DNA of 51,594 bases from Planctomycetaceae bacterium (lineage in GTDB: Bacteria; Planctomycetota; Planctomycetia; Pirellulales; Thermoguttaceae), in contig JAAYAY010000012.1 of the NCBI GenBank assembly GCA_012719125.1, positions 1-51,594 of the forward strand. Direction: 5' to 3'. This document shows positions 36,644 to 44,769 of this stretch, in pieces. A program made the translations under genes and the position numbers. The notes under the pieces were generated by a model. That model searched no databases. It saw nothing but the letters and a program-made list of their open reading frames with translations, and was not told where the DNA came from. Position 1 is the first letter of the stretch, and each line of letters starts with the position of its first letter.

Positions 36644-37438
36644 ATGAGCCGTACTGTCATCCTGTTTCTTGCCTGTGCCGTCCTGATGATTGAAACTGCC
36701 GCCGTCGCGGCTGAGGCGGCCAAGCCCGTGACTCTCCACATCGTCTACGACAACTACCCCTGTGCCGACGGTCTGAAGACCAACTGGGGATTCGGCTGTG
36801 TGCTCGAAGGTGCCGAGAAGACCATCCTGTTCGACACGGGTACCAAGGGCGACCTGCTCCTGGAGAATTTCGCGAAGATGGGGCTCGATCCGCGGGCCCC
36901 GAAGTTGGTCATCCTCTCTCACAACCACAACGATCACACGGGCGGATTGGCTGCGTTTCTGGAGAAGAACCATGAAGTGACGGTCTACGTGCCGGCGTCG
37001 TTCCCCAAGGAGTCCGTGGAGAAGGTGGAGGCGGCCGGGGCGAAGGTGGTGCCGGTGACGAAACCGGTCGAGATCTGTAAGGGTGTCTATCTGACCGGGG
37101 AGACGGGAGACGCGATCAAGGAGCAAGGGCTGATCCTGGACCGGGGCGACAACCTGGTCCTGATCACGGGCTGTGCCCACCCGGGAATTGTGGCCATGAC
37201 GCGGCAGGCCAAGGAGCATTTCAAGAAGGACGTGGCCGTGGTGCTCGGTGGGTTCCACTTGAGCAAGCTGTCTTCGAGTGAAGCGAAGGCGGTTGCCGCG
37301 GAACTCAAGGAACTGGGGGTTCGTGAGGCCGGCCCGAGCCACTGCACGGGGAAGGAGGCGATCGCCGCCTTTGAGGAGTCGTTTGGAAAGAACTTCTTCA
37401 AGCTGGGCGTCGGAAGGACGCTTGTGGTCTCCAAATGA
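36644..37438 (+). CDS. Exported metallo-beta-lactamase-fold hydrolase
   Basis: The 264-residue protein has a signal peptide (MSRTVILFLACAVLMIETAA). The MBL motif is SHNHNDHTGG (His93, His95, Asp97, His98), with CAHPGIVAM (later metal His), VVLGGFHL and PSHCTG supplying the remaining sites. It belongs to the branch close to the COG1237 enzymes annotated as dihydropteridine/RFA-P synthase-like, but export and small size make that activity doubtful. GGAGG lies about 8 bases before ATG 36644. Its stop overlaps the next start as ATGA, so the CPBP protease downstream is translationally coupled. Confidence 0.9.
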   Translation: MSRTVILFLACAVLMIETAAVAAEAAKPVTLHIVYDNYPCADGLKTNWGFGCVLEGAEKTILFDTGTKGDLLLENFAKMGLDPRAPKLVILSHNHNDHTGGLAAFLEKNHEVTVYVPASFPKESVEKVEAAGAKVVPVTKPVEICKGVYLTGETGDAIKEQGLILDRGDNLVLITGCAHPGIVAMTRQAKEHFKKDVAVVLGGFHLSKLSSSEAKAVAAELKELGVREAGPSHCTGKEAIAAFEESFGKNFFKLGVGRTLVVSK

Positions 37439-38478
37439 CCGTGCCCATGGCAGCATCCGCCCCGGAGAATTCGAACGCAAGCTCGCTGCGGGCCTCGACG
37501 TGGAGCACGCCCGTCCTGTTGGGCGGGCTTTGCTTCCTGCTCGTCTGGCGATCAGCACCCTGGTTGGGCAACCAGTGGTATCTCGCGCTCCCTGTATCGC
37601 TTGTTCTCGTCGTCGTCTTGATCTTGCCCGAACTGTTTCTTCTCCTCTATCCACTGATCACGCGACGCCGGGAATCACCGGGCCGTCTCGACATGCCTCG
37701 GCCGAAACGCGTCTTGGTCGAAGCCGCGATCGCAGTACCGACGATTATCGGGTGCGCCGCAGTTATCTCCTTCGCCCAATGGGTTATCACCCGGTTGTCG
37801 CCCGGCACATCGGTCGTCCCCGAGCCCTTCGAGCAGATGAGCCGGTCGACAGGCGGCGTCTACGTCTACGGCTCTCTGCTGACGGCCGTCCTGCTTGGCC
37901 CGATCGCCGAGGAGGTGTTCTTTCGCGGGTTTCTGCTAAACGCCTTCTGCAGGCGCATGCCGGTTTCGGCGGCCCTGCTGCTTCAATCCGTCATCTTTGG
38001 AGTTGTGCACTTCTATACGGCACAGGCGATCGCGGCAGCCTTCCTGGGTCTTGTCCTTGGCTTGGTCTATCTCTGGCGAAAGACGATTTTCACCCCCTTC
38101 CTGGTGCACGCAGGATATAACTCGCTTTGTGCTCTGAGCATTCTGACGGCGATGCACACCTACACCAACGGGCCGGCCCTCGGCGTGGCCTTTCACGAAT
38201 CTAAGACGGAATCTGTCATCGAGTTCGTGGCCCCCGGCTCACCGGCCGATCAGGCCGGCCTCTCGCCGGGCGACAAGATTACCCATGTCAATCGGCAGCC
38301 GATCCAGGACCCCAAGAGCCTGGTCCGCACGCTCTCCTCCTGGGCGCCGGGCGACGTGGTCTCCGTGCAGATCCTCCGCGACGGTGAGATGCAGGAAATC
38401 CCCGTACGGCTGGCAAAGATGTCGTCGATCTCGTGGACGCAGGGGAACGCGAACGCGAGATCTTCCAGGGCACCTTAG
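37435..38478 (+). CDS. CPBP-family intramembrane protease fused to a PDZ domain
   Basis: The 347-residue polytopic protein has about seven TM helices and the CPBP/Abi (Rce1-like) motifs: GPIAEEVFFRGFLL (Glu159, Glu160, Arg164), SVIFGVVHFYTAQAI (His192) and PFLVHAGYNSLCA (His225, Asn229). After the last TM, residues about 255-335 form a PDZ domain: IEFVAPGSPADQAGLSPGDK with ITHVNRQPIQDPKSLVRTL. In site-2 and DegP-type proteases PDZ domains recognise exposed C-termini or gate access; a fusion to CPBP is uncommon. The start overlaps the MBL stop (ATGA); an in-frame ATG at 37447 is possible. The substrate is unknown, but coupling suggests a joint role with the exported MBL hydrolase. Confidence 0.9.
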   Translation: MTVPMAASAPENSNASSLRASTWSTPVLLGGLCFLLVWRSAPWLGNQWYLALPVSLVLVVVLILPELFLLLYPLITRRRESPGRLDMPRPKRVLVEAAIAVPTIIGCAAVISFAQWVITRLSPGTSVVPEPFEQMSRSTGGVYVYGSLLTAVLLGPIAEEVFFRGFLLNAFCRRMPVSAALLLQSVIFGVVHFYTAQAIAAAFLGLVLGLVYLWRKTIFTPFLVHAGYNSLCALSILTAMHTYTNGPALGVAFHESKTESVIEFVAPGSPADQAGLSPGDKITHVNRQPIQDPKSLVRTLSSWAPGDVVSVQILRDGEMQEIPVRLAKMSSISWTQGNANARSSRAP

Positions 38479-38715
38479 TTGTTCCTGAGGCGACGTTGAT
38501 TTGACGGGCAACGAGAACATGCGGCCGACTTGGACGCGAAGGGGGACGGCCAGAACCTGGAGACTGTTTCCGGCCTCGACGCGGCCGCGAGCAAGGCTTG
38601 CCGATGTTCACCGCGATCAACAGCCGACAAGCGCAAGAGACCCTGGGTGACCTGGTGAGCCACCCTGTCTACGTCGTGTGGGTGGTCGATGGCCGGTTGT
38701 ATCCCGGCAGGTTAT

Positions 38716-38786
38716 CATGGTGTGCACGGCAATCCCAAAGCGGGGCAAGCCCGCAACCCAACCTTCACAAACATGCGCGCACCATG
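38716..38786. repeat. 71-bp MITE-like repeat, copy 1
   Basis: Ends CATGGTGTGC (38716-38725) and GCGCACCATG (38777-38786) are inverted repeats (9 of 10). The internal part, CCCAAAGCGGGGCAAG through CTTCACAAA, is about 85% identical to the reverse complement of 44605-44677. Confidence 0.7.
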
Positions 38787-39395
38787 CTTGTTGCCGACGC
38801 GACTAAACGGTTGTTTGTCAAGCGGTTGTGGCTATCGTGCAACAGAGAAGAGGTCACCCGCTTCCAACGAAAGGAGCAAGGAGGATCCAACCGTCTCCGA
38901 TTGTCCCCCTCGTCACACGGAGCCGCAACGGTCCGCGTTGGCTCTCCATCCGCCGCAGAAGGTGATGAGCACCCCATGAGAGCTCGCGCTCATGCTGTCC
39001 CTGCTGGCCTTGCCAGCTTACGCCGTCGGCGGCACGGCCTCACCGGTTTCAGGCGGCTTCAACAGACAACGATTATGCCGTTCAGGAATCCCCCGGCCGA
39101 GTCAAGACGCTACCCTGGTCGGGTGATGCCCTCTTCGAACGCCGGCTCGGCCCATGGTGCGTGGAATACCACGACAGATCCCCGCAAAAACCGTGGTTTG
39201 CGCTATTGATTCTCCCAGAAAATCGCTGCTTTGGAGTAGACCAGACCAGCCAGAAATGGTGATTTCCCCAAAATATGACAGGAGGGCTACCCCCCGGGAG
39301 AAATTCTGTTATCATAAGTTTAGGGTAAGGAGAATGGTCATTTGGAGGGGAACTCGTTGGGGAGTCCTCGGGACCCCCGCCAGACGATTTTTGGG

Positions 39396-39414
39396 CTCGC
39401 TCCGCCGGAGCGAG
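39396..39414. terminator. 9-bp palindrome upstream of the response regulator
   Basis: CTCGCTCCG / CGGAGCGAG with a one-base centre. The tightness suggests a cruciform or protein site more than a loop terminator; a T-run (TTTTT) lies on its 5' side, which would suit a minus-strand A-tract or plus-strand pausing only weakly. Confidence 0.35.
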
Positions 39415-39455
39415 TCGTCCTGGCAATCCAAGACGCGCATGATCGGAGTCATTGA

Positions 39456-40091
39456 ATGAGTACAATAAGGTTATTGATTGCCGACGACCACGAGGTCGTT
39501 CGCAGCGGCCTCAAGGTCCTCTTGGCCGGTTCGGAAATCGAAATCGTCGGCGAAGTAGGAACAGGGGAAGACGCCGTCAAGTTTGCGATGGAGGGCGACG
39601 TCGACGTCGTCCTGCTCGACATCCGCATGCCCAAGGGCGACGGTCTGACCGCTCTTGGCCGCATCAAGCTGGAAAAGCCGGATATGCCGGTGCTGATGCT
39701 CTCCACCTTCGACAACCCCACCTACATCGCCCGCTCGGTGGCCTTGGGCGCCAGCGGCTATCTCCTCAAGGGCTGCACCCGCGACGCCCTGCTCGCTGCC
39801 ATCCGGATCGCCGCCAGCGGTGAAAGCGCCTGGACGCGCGACGAACTGCGGCGGGTGACCGGGGCCCTGGCGACGCCGCGTTTGGCCGCCGACGTCGAAG
39901 TGCCGCTCACCCAACGCGAGAGCGAGGTCCTCCGACAACTGGCTTACGGGCTGACCAACAAAGAAATCGCCCAGGCCCTGCATATCAGCTACGAAACCGT
40001 GAAAGAACACGTCCAGCATATCCTTCGCAAGATCGGCGTATCCGATCGTACTCAAGCGGCCGTCTGGGCTGTACGGAAACAGTTGGTCTGA
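39456..40091 (+). CDS. NarL/FixJ-family response regulator
   Basis: This 211-residue transcription factor has a receiver domain (acidic pair Asp10-Asp11 in LLIADDHEVV, phosphoacceptor Asp55 in VVLLDIRMP, Thr84, Lys105 in YLLKG) and a C-terminal LuxR-type helix-turn-helix: LTQRESEVLRQLAYGLTNKE with IAQALHISYETVKEHVQHIL. No sensor kinase gene is adjacent, so it is an orphan within this window. The receiver is canonical and should be phosphorylatable. The ribosome-binding site is weak. A strong terminator follows at 40126-40170, so it is monocistronic. Target genes unknown. Confidence 0.95.
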   Translation: MSTIRLLIADDHEVVRSGLKVLLAGSEIEIVGEVGTGEDAVKFAMEGDVDVVLLDIRMPKGDGLTALGRIKLEKPDMPVLMLSTFDNPTYIARSVALGASGYLLKGCTRDALLAAIRIAASGESAWTRDELRRVTGALATPRLAADVEVPLTQRESEVLRQLAYGLTNKEIAQALHISYETVKEHVQHILRKIGVSDRTQAAVWAVRKQLV

Positions 40092-40125
40092 GCGACCGCT
40101 GTCGTCGGTTTACTCGATTCATCGC

Positions 40126-40170
40126 AAGCGGAGCCGCGGCGTTCATCACCGGCTCCGCTTCGCTTTTCTT
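40126..40170 (+). terminator. Rho-independent terminator of the response regulator gene
   Basis: Perfect 10-bp stem AAGCGGAGCC / GGCTCCGCTT (40126-40135 and 40151-40160), followed by CGCTTTTCTT. Confidence 0.75.
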
Positions 40171-40179
40171 GCCGCCGGC

Positions 40180-40209
40180 TTGCGGCCCGCGCGGAGAATC
40201 GGCTACCAT
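40180..40209 (+). promoter_or_regulatory. Possible promoter of the enolase-superfamily gene
   Basis: TTGCGG (40180-40185), 18-base spacer, TACCAT (40204-40209), 50 bases before the ATG at 40260. The -10 is imperfect. Confidence 0.35.
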
Positions 40210-40259
40210 ACGCCTTTCAGCAGCCAGCAATTCAGTCCGGAGTGCCCAAGGAGGTCGTC

Positions 40260-41609
40260 ATGCCGAAAGCTACTGATATCCGCCTCGTCCGCGTGACCTC
40301 GGAAACCGAGCAATTCAACTACCGGACTCCGATCAAATTCGGCGGGCGGGTCGTCAACGACGTGGTCCTCCTCAACGTGACGGCCGAGGTCGAAACTCGG
40401 GACGGACGCCGCGGGACAGGCTTCGGCTCCATGCCCATGGGCAATGTCTGGGCCTGGCCGAGCGCCACGACCACCGTAGACCAGTCGCTCCAGGCGATGA
40501 CCACTCTCGGGCAGAACCTCGCCGCCGACGCCAACGGCTACCAGGGCATGGGCCACCCTCTCGAAATCACCCACGATCTGGCAGCCGGCTACCAGGCCGC
40601 GGCCGACAAGGTGACCTCCGCGATGGGCGTCGAGCCGATGCCCCGTCTGGCCCAGATGGTGTCGGCCAGCCCGCTCGAAGCTGCGATTCACGACGCCTAC
40701 GGGAAAACGCTCGGCCAGAACTCCTACAACCTGCTCTCCGCCGAATTCGTCAATCGCGACGTGGGAAGCTATCTGACCGACGAGTTTGCCGGCGAGTACC
40801 TGGACCGTTACACGTCCCGCGATCCCAAACCGACCATGCCGCTTTATCATCTGATCGGCGCCCTCGACCCGCTCACCGAGGGCGACATTGCTCAGCGGAT
40901 CAACGACGGCCTGCCGGAAACGCTCCCCGAGTGGATTCGGGCCGACGGCCTCACGCACATGAAGATCAAGCTGAACGGCGACAACCTCAATTGGGACGTC
41001 GAGCGGGTCGTCTCCATCGAACGCGTGGCCTCCGAAGCCCAGGCCGCCCGGGGCTGCTCCACCTGGTTCTACTCGGCCGACTTCAACGAGAAGTGCGCCA
41101 ACGTCCAGTACGTGCTCGACTTCCTCGCCAAGGTCCGCGAGCGTGCCCCCCGGGCCCTCGACCGTCTCCAGTACATCGAACAGCCGACCCATCGCGACCT
41201 CAAGGCGAACCCCGACAACCGCATGCACGAGGCGGCCAAGATCAAGCCCGTCGTTATCGACGAATCGCTGGTCGACTTCGAGTCGCTGCTCCTCAGCCGC
41301 GAGCTCGGTTACTCGGGCGTGGCCCTCAAGGCATGCAAGGGGCACACCGAGGCCCTGCTCATGGGCGCGGCGGCCCAAAAATACGGCATGTTCCTCTGCG
41401 TTCAGGACCTGACCTGCGTGGGCGCCTCCTTCCTGCACTCGGCATCGCTCTCGGCTCGCATCCCGACCATCGCCGCCATCGAAGGCAACGGGCGGCAATA
41501 CTGCCCCGCCGCCAACGCCGGCTGGTCAGAGCGATTCCCGTCCATGTTCGACGTGACCGACGGCACCCTCGGCACCGCCGCCCTGAACGGCCCGGGACTG
41601 GGGTTCTGA
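40260..41609 (+). CDS. Enolase-superfamily (mandelate racemase/muconate lactonising) enzyme
   Basis: The 449-residue cytoplasmic enzyme has an N-terminal capping domain (FGGRVVNDVVLLNVTAEVET) and a C-terminal barrel. The KxK pair is in LTHMKIKLNG. The metal ligands are likely in WFYSADFNEK, QYIEQPTH and VVIDESLVDF; the next conserved segment is LGYSGVALKACKGHTEALLM, with its Lys in the position of the second catalytic base. It should abstract an alpha-proton from a carboxylate; dehydration of a sugar acid is the most common role in such settings, but the substrate is not known. The start at 40260 has AAGGAGG at ideal spacing; an in-frame GTG at 40242 lies upstream of that site. It is convergent with the FAD-HEAT gene. 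Confidence 0.92.
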   Translation: MPKATDIRLVRVTSETEQFNYRTPIKFGGRVVNDVVLLNVTAEVETRDGRRGTGFGSMPMGNVWAWPSATTTVDQSLQAMTTLGQNLAADANGYQGMGHPLEITHDLAAGYQAAADKVTSAMGVEPMPRLAQMVSASPLEAAIHDAYGKTLGQNSYNLLSAEFVNRDVGSYLTDEFAGEYLDRYTSRDPKPTMPLYHLIGALDPLTEGDIAQRINDGLPETLPEWIRADGLTHMKIKLNGDNLNWDVERVVSIERVASEAQAARGCSTWFYSADFNEKCANVQYVLDFLAKVRERAPRALDRLQYIEQPTHRDLKANPDNRMHEAAKIKPVVIDESLVDFESLLLSRELGYSGVALKACKGHTEALLMGAAAQKYGMFLCVQDLTCVGASFLHSASLSARIPTIAAIEGNGRQYCPAANAGWSERFPSMFDVTDGTLGTAALNGPGLGF

Positions 41610-41634
41610 ATAGTTTTACCCACAAACGCTTCTG

Positions 41635-44511
41635 CTACTTGGCGCCCTGTTCCAGAACGTGCCCGGCATAGCGGACGAGAATCCCGCGCCAGTCGTCCAG
41701 GTAACCGTCCAGGATCTGGCGGCCGAGGTTCTCGTGGTCACCGCAACGGAACAAGGCCGCGGCCGCGTGCAGTTCCACGTAGGCTTTCACAAACGACTCT
41801 GAATGGAGCGACTCGGGATCGCCGGCCACGTCGGCATGGCCTTGGATTCCCTCGCTCATCAGGAAGCGGTGAAGAGCCGGAGCCGCCTGGGGACTCCCAA
41901 TGCGTCCCAACGCCGTGGTCACGGCCCGGATGTTGCTGAAACGGCCGACGCCGGTCGTGCAGTAATCCAGTTTCCGTACCAGGGCCGGCACCGCCCGGGC
42001 GTCTCCCGCCGCCCCTAGGAGCCACATCACGGCGTCGACCTCCGGCACGCTCAGAAAGGCGTCCCACTGATAATCCTGGCCCTCCGCCAGCGGCTGCTTG
42101 TCCAGCCACTCGACGAGGAACTCCACGGCCGTCGCGTCGCCCAGCACGCACAACGCCTTGGCCTTCGGCATCGTCGGCTCCGCCCCAAACGACGACCGCA
42201 AGACCGGCAGGCTCCGCTCGCCCCCACGCATCAGAACGGCCATCTGGATCTCGCTCCCCAGATCGTCGACGGCCGCCTTCAATTCCTCGTCCGTCGGCTC
42301 GGGCGTCTCAACGCACCGCAGCTGGCGGTCCTCGGCCGTCATATTGCCGAGTTCGGCAAGATGGTCCTGGATCGGTCCCAGATCGACCTGGCGGAGTTCC
42401 TTGCCTGTGGCAACCGCACGGGCCGCCACGCACCCGGCCGCGTAGCCCTCGTTGATCAGGTCGGCATTCATGCGGACCGAGGCCTGCACGTCGTGGGTCA
42501 CCGAGTGACAGCGGCCCACCACCATGATTCCTTCGAGCCCTTTCGGCAACAGAGAGCGGAGCGGGATGTAGGTGATGAAGCCTTCCTTCGTCTCGTGTTT
42601 CGTCGGCGGCATCAGGCCGGCGTAGATGTAGTCGCTGTTGTGATAACCGTGCGGATCGTAGGCCGATTGCGACACCGAGATCAGATCGCCGTACGTCCGC
42701 CCGATGATCTGATCGAGCACATTGATCACGTGATCCCCCTCGACGAGCCGAGTCTCACGCATCCCGACCATCGGGTAGAAGTCCCAGAGATTCTGCTTGC
42801 CGCCCTTTCTCGCCAGAACGTGATGCATCGTCAGGCTGTGGACGTCGGCGTGGTCCAAGGGGAGCACGTTGCCGTAAAGCCCGAGATCCCGGAAAGAGTC
42901 CTCCTGGATGCACAAGTCGCCGTCGTTCACGTACAAGTATCCGGCGCCCGCCGCGGCGCAGACGTCAGCGTCGCCCGTCGCATCGATGATCACCTTGCCG
43001 AGCACCGCCCCCCGCCCCAAATGCGTGGCGACCACGATGCCGGTAACACGCCGGCCGTCTTTGACGGCTCCGCAGGCCAGGGTGTTGTACCAGATATCGA
43101 CGCCTGCCTCGCGCAGCTCAGCAAAGGATTGGGCCGCTCGCCGTTCCTGCTGGTTGAAGCCGTGGCGATACCCCTTCCAGTAGCCGGGCGTGCCCAGTTC
43201 GCGATTGCCGCCGACCTGGCCCAGCATTTCCAGGACCAGCACCCGTGCCCCCATCCGAGCCGCACCGAGCGCGGCCGGCAGTCCGGCCGTCCCGCAGCCC
43301 GCGATGACCACGTCGTATTGCCCCCACACGGGAATCGCCGTCTCGCCTTGCGGCACCCGACCGGGATCGGTGCGCCGGTACGGCCGCGGCCCGACCAGCA
43401 ATTCGCTGACGTCGGCGCCCGGTATCGTCGAGGCCGCATCCACAGTTCGTACCCGCACGCCCTTCGGTTCGGCTCTCGAACCGGCTTGCCGGTGGGCTTC
43501 GACGCCCACTCGTTCGCCCAGATCGGCCAGATACACCGGCCGAGTAAGCCGTTCGGCGATCGCTCGCGGCACGCCGGCCGACTGGCTCACCACGAACAGA
43601 TGGTCGATTCCGCGCGGCCGGCAAACGTCCAGATCCAGCGCAACGGCCCCGGGCCAGGTGGACGGGGTTTCCGAGGCTTCGCTTACGATCGACACCGGCT
43701 CGACCATGTGCATTTCGTGGGCGTGCGCCTGGTTCGCTCGGACGATGTTGAACTTCTCTCGCAACAGCACTTCCGCCCGGCAGCGTTCGGCCCAGTTTCC
43801 GGACGGCATCGGCACGGAGAGCGAATACTCGCTGAAATCGCCAATGCGGCGACTTCCGGGCACCTCCGCCTTGTAGACCGTGCGGCTCACTTTAACTTCG
43901 TCCACGTTCCAGGGCGTGAACTGGGCGCCGGCCATGCGAGCCACGGCGGCCGTGGGTGTGGCGTCGATGACGACCTTGGCCACAACCGCCTGCACGCCCG
44001 CTTTGTTGGCCGTGACCACGCCGGCAATCCGACCGGCTTCATCCACCAGCACGCCCGCCGGCTTGCTGTTGAAATGGAAGGTCACACCTGCCTCGCGCAA
44101 CAGATCCTCGATCGCCCGCTTGTACTTGGCAGGAGAAATCTGCGGCAGCGAGTCGGCCTGATCCGCCAGGATCGCCCTGGAAAACTCAGCTTGCGGCATC
44201 TCGTCCGCTTCGAGCCAGTAGCGGGCTTTGGCCGACGCCTCCTCGCCGAGAAAGTACTGCCCGGCCAGCAACATGACGGTCGAGCCGGATTTAGCGGCAC
44301 GCCATCCGGCGGCCAGCCCGCCCTCGTTTTCACCGACGACCACCGCGTCGACGATCGCACTGATCGGTATCTCGCGGCCTGACGACCGCACATAGACCGC
44401 TTCGCCGGCCTTTGCGCGATCCGGCTCGGCCGCCGCAGCCCGCAAGCTTCCGATCGTCCCAAACGCGATAACAGCCAATGCCATGCACAGGATCGTCCGC
44501 CGTCTCGTCAC
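41635..44511 (-). CDS. Exported double FAD-domain oxidoreductase with C-terminal HEAT-like repeats
   Basis: The 958-residue protein begins at GTG 44511 with a signal peptide (TRRRTILCMALAVIAFGTIG). Residues about 50-390 are a first FAD-type domain in which the glycine motif is altered (VDAVVVGENEGGLAAGWRAA). Residues about 400-770 are a second, intact FAD_oxidored domain (YDVVIAGCGTAGLPAALGAA, IIDATGDADVCAAAGAGYLY, MVVGRCHSVTHDVQASVRMN). Residues about 780-958 contain helical HEAT-like repeats (PKAKALCVLGDATAVEFLVE, LLGAAGDARAVPALVRKLD, VTTALGRIGSPQAAPALHRF). GGAG about 10 bases upstream supports the start. It resembles a tandem duplication of the FAD protein type seen at 15163, with one non-canonical nucleotide site. 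The substrate is unknown. It lies downstream of the GH116 gene on the same strand, 258 bases apart. Confidence 0.9.
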   Translation of the reverse strand: MTRRRTILCMALAVIAFGTIGSLRAAAAEPDRAKAGEAVYVRSSGREIPISAIVDAVVVGENEGGLAAGWRAAKSGSTVMLLAGQYFLGEEASAKARYWLEADEMPQAEFSRAILADQADSLPQISPAKYKRAIEDLLREAGVTFHFNSKPAGVLVDEAGRIAGVVTANKAGVQAVVAKVVIDATPTAAVARMAGAQFTPWNVDEVKVSRTVYKAEVPGSRRIGDFSEYSLSVPMPSGNWAERCRAEVLLREKFNIVRANQAHAHEMHMVEPVSIVSEASETPSTWPGAVALDLDVCRPRGIDHLFVVSQSAGVPRAIAERLTRPVYLADLGERVGVEAHRQAGSRAEPKGVRVRTVDAASTIPGADVSELLVGPRPYRRTDPGRVPQGETAIPVWGQYDVVIAGCGTAGLPAALGAARMGARVLVLEMLGQVGGNRELGTPGYWKGYRHGFNQQERRAAQSFAELREAGVDIWYNTLACGAVKDGRRVTGIVVATHLGRGAVLGKVIIDATGDADVCAAAGAGYLYVNDGDLCIQEDSFRDLGLYGNVLPLDHADVHSLTMHHVLARKGGKQNLWDFYPMVGMRETRLVEGDHVINVLDQIIGRTYGDLISVSQSAYDPHGYHNSDYIYAGLMPPTKHETKEGFITYIPLRSLLPKGLEGIMVVGRCHSVTHDVQASVRMNADLINEGYAAGCVAARAVATGKELRQVDLGPIQDHLAELGNMTAEDRQLRCVETPEPTDEELKAAVDDLGSEIQMAVLMRGGERSLPVLRSSFGAEPTMPKAKALCVLGDATAVEFLVEWLDKQPLAEGQDYQWDAFLSVPEVDAVMWLLGAAGDARAVPALVRKLDYCTTGVGRFSNIRAVTTALGRIGSPQAAPALHRFLMSEGIQGHADVAGDPESLHSESFVKAYVELHAAAALFRCGDHENLGRQILDGYLDDWRGILVRYAGHVLEQGAK

Positions 44512-44604
44512 TTCGCCATCTCCATGTTCTGGTCAACTTGCGGTGAGTGGGCCGTAAGACAAGCCCGCAGGTACCATTTTAGAGTCTTGTTCGGGACTTG
44601 TGCA

Positions 44605-44677
44605 CATGGTGCGCACATGTCTTTGTGAAGATCGGGTTGCGAACTTGCCCCGCTTTGGGAGACCGGCAACAGCGATG
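44605..44677. repeat. MITE-like repeat, copy 2 (inverted relative to copy 1)
   Basis: Starts CATGGTGCGC and continues TTTGTGAAGATCGGGTTGC and CTTGCCCCGCTTTGGGA. The reverse complement is about 85% identical to 38716-38786. The distal inverted repeat is more decayed (GCGATG). It lies in the gap between the GH116 and FAD-HEAT genes. Confidence 0.7.
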
Positions 44678-44769
44678 AAACGGTCGCCGGAACATAATCC
44701 CGGCCGTGGGTGACATCTGCCGGATGTCAGCTTTCCTCATTCGGGCCAGTAAGCGACCCTGCACGACAG

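Larger units (their letters stand above)
38479..39455. other. Long intergenic region with degraded sequence
   Basis: Nearly 1 kb without a gene I can support. It includes a 71-bp repeat with terminal inverted repeats (38716-38786) and a 9-bp palindrome (39396-39414). A 203-codon plus-strand frame (38598-39209) has basic, low-complexity composition and spans the repeat, so it is not accepted. A 44-codon frame at 38992-39126 begins with a signal-peptide-like MLSLLALPAYAVGGTASPVS and could be the relic of an exported protein. Confidence 0.5.

Noticed and set aside
38992-39126. 44-codon frame with signal-peptide-like start
   Set aside because: Too short and followed by no recognisable mature sequence; noted only as a possible relic.
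38598-39209. 203-codon plus-strand frame
   Set aside because: Crosses the 71-bp repeat, basic and low-complexity, no ribosome-binding site and no domain.
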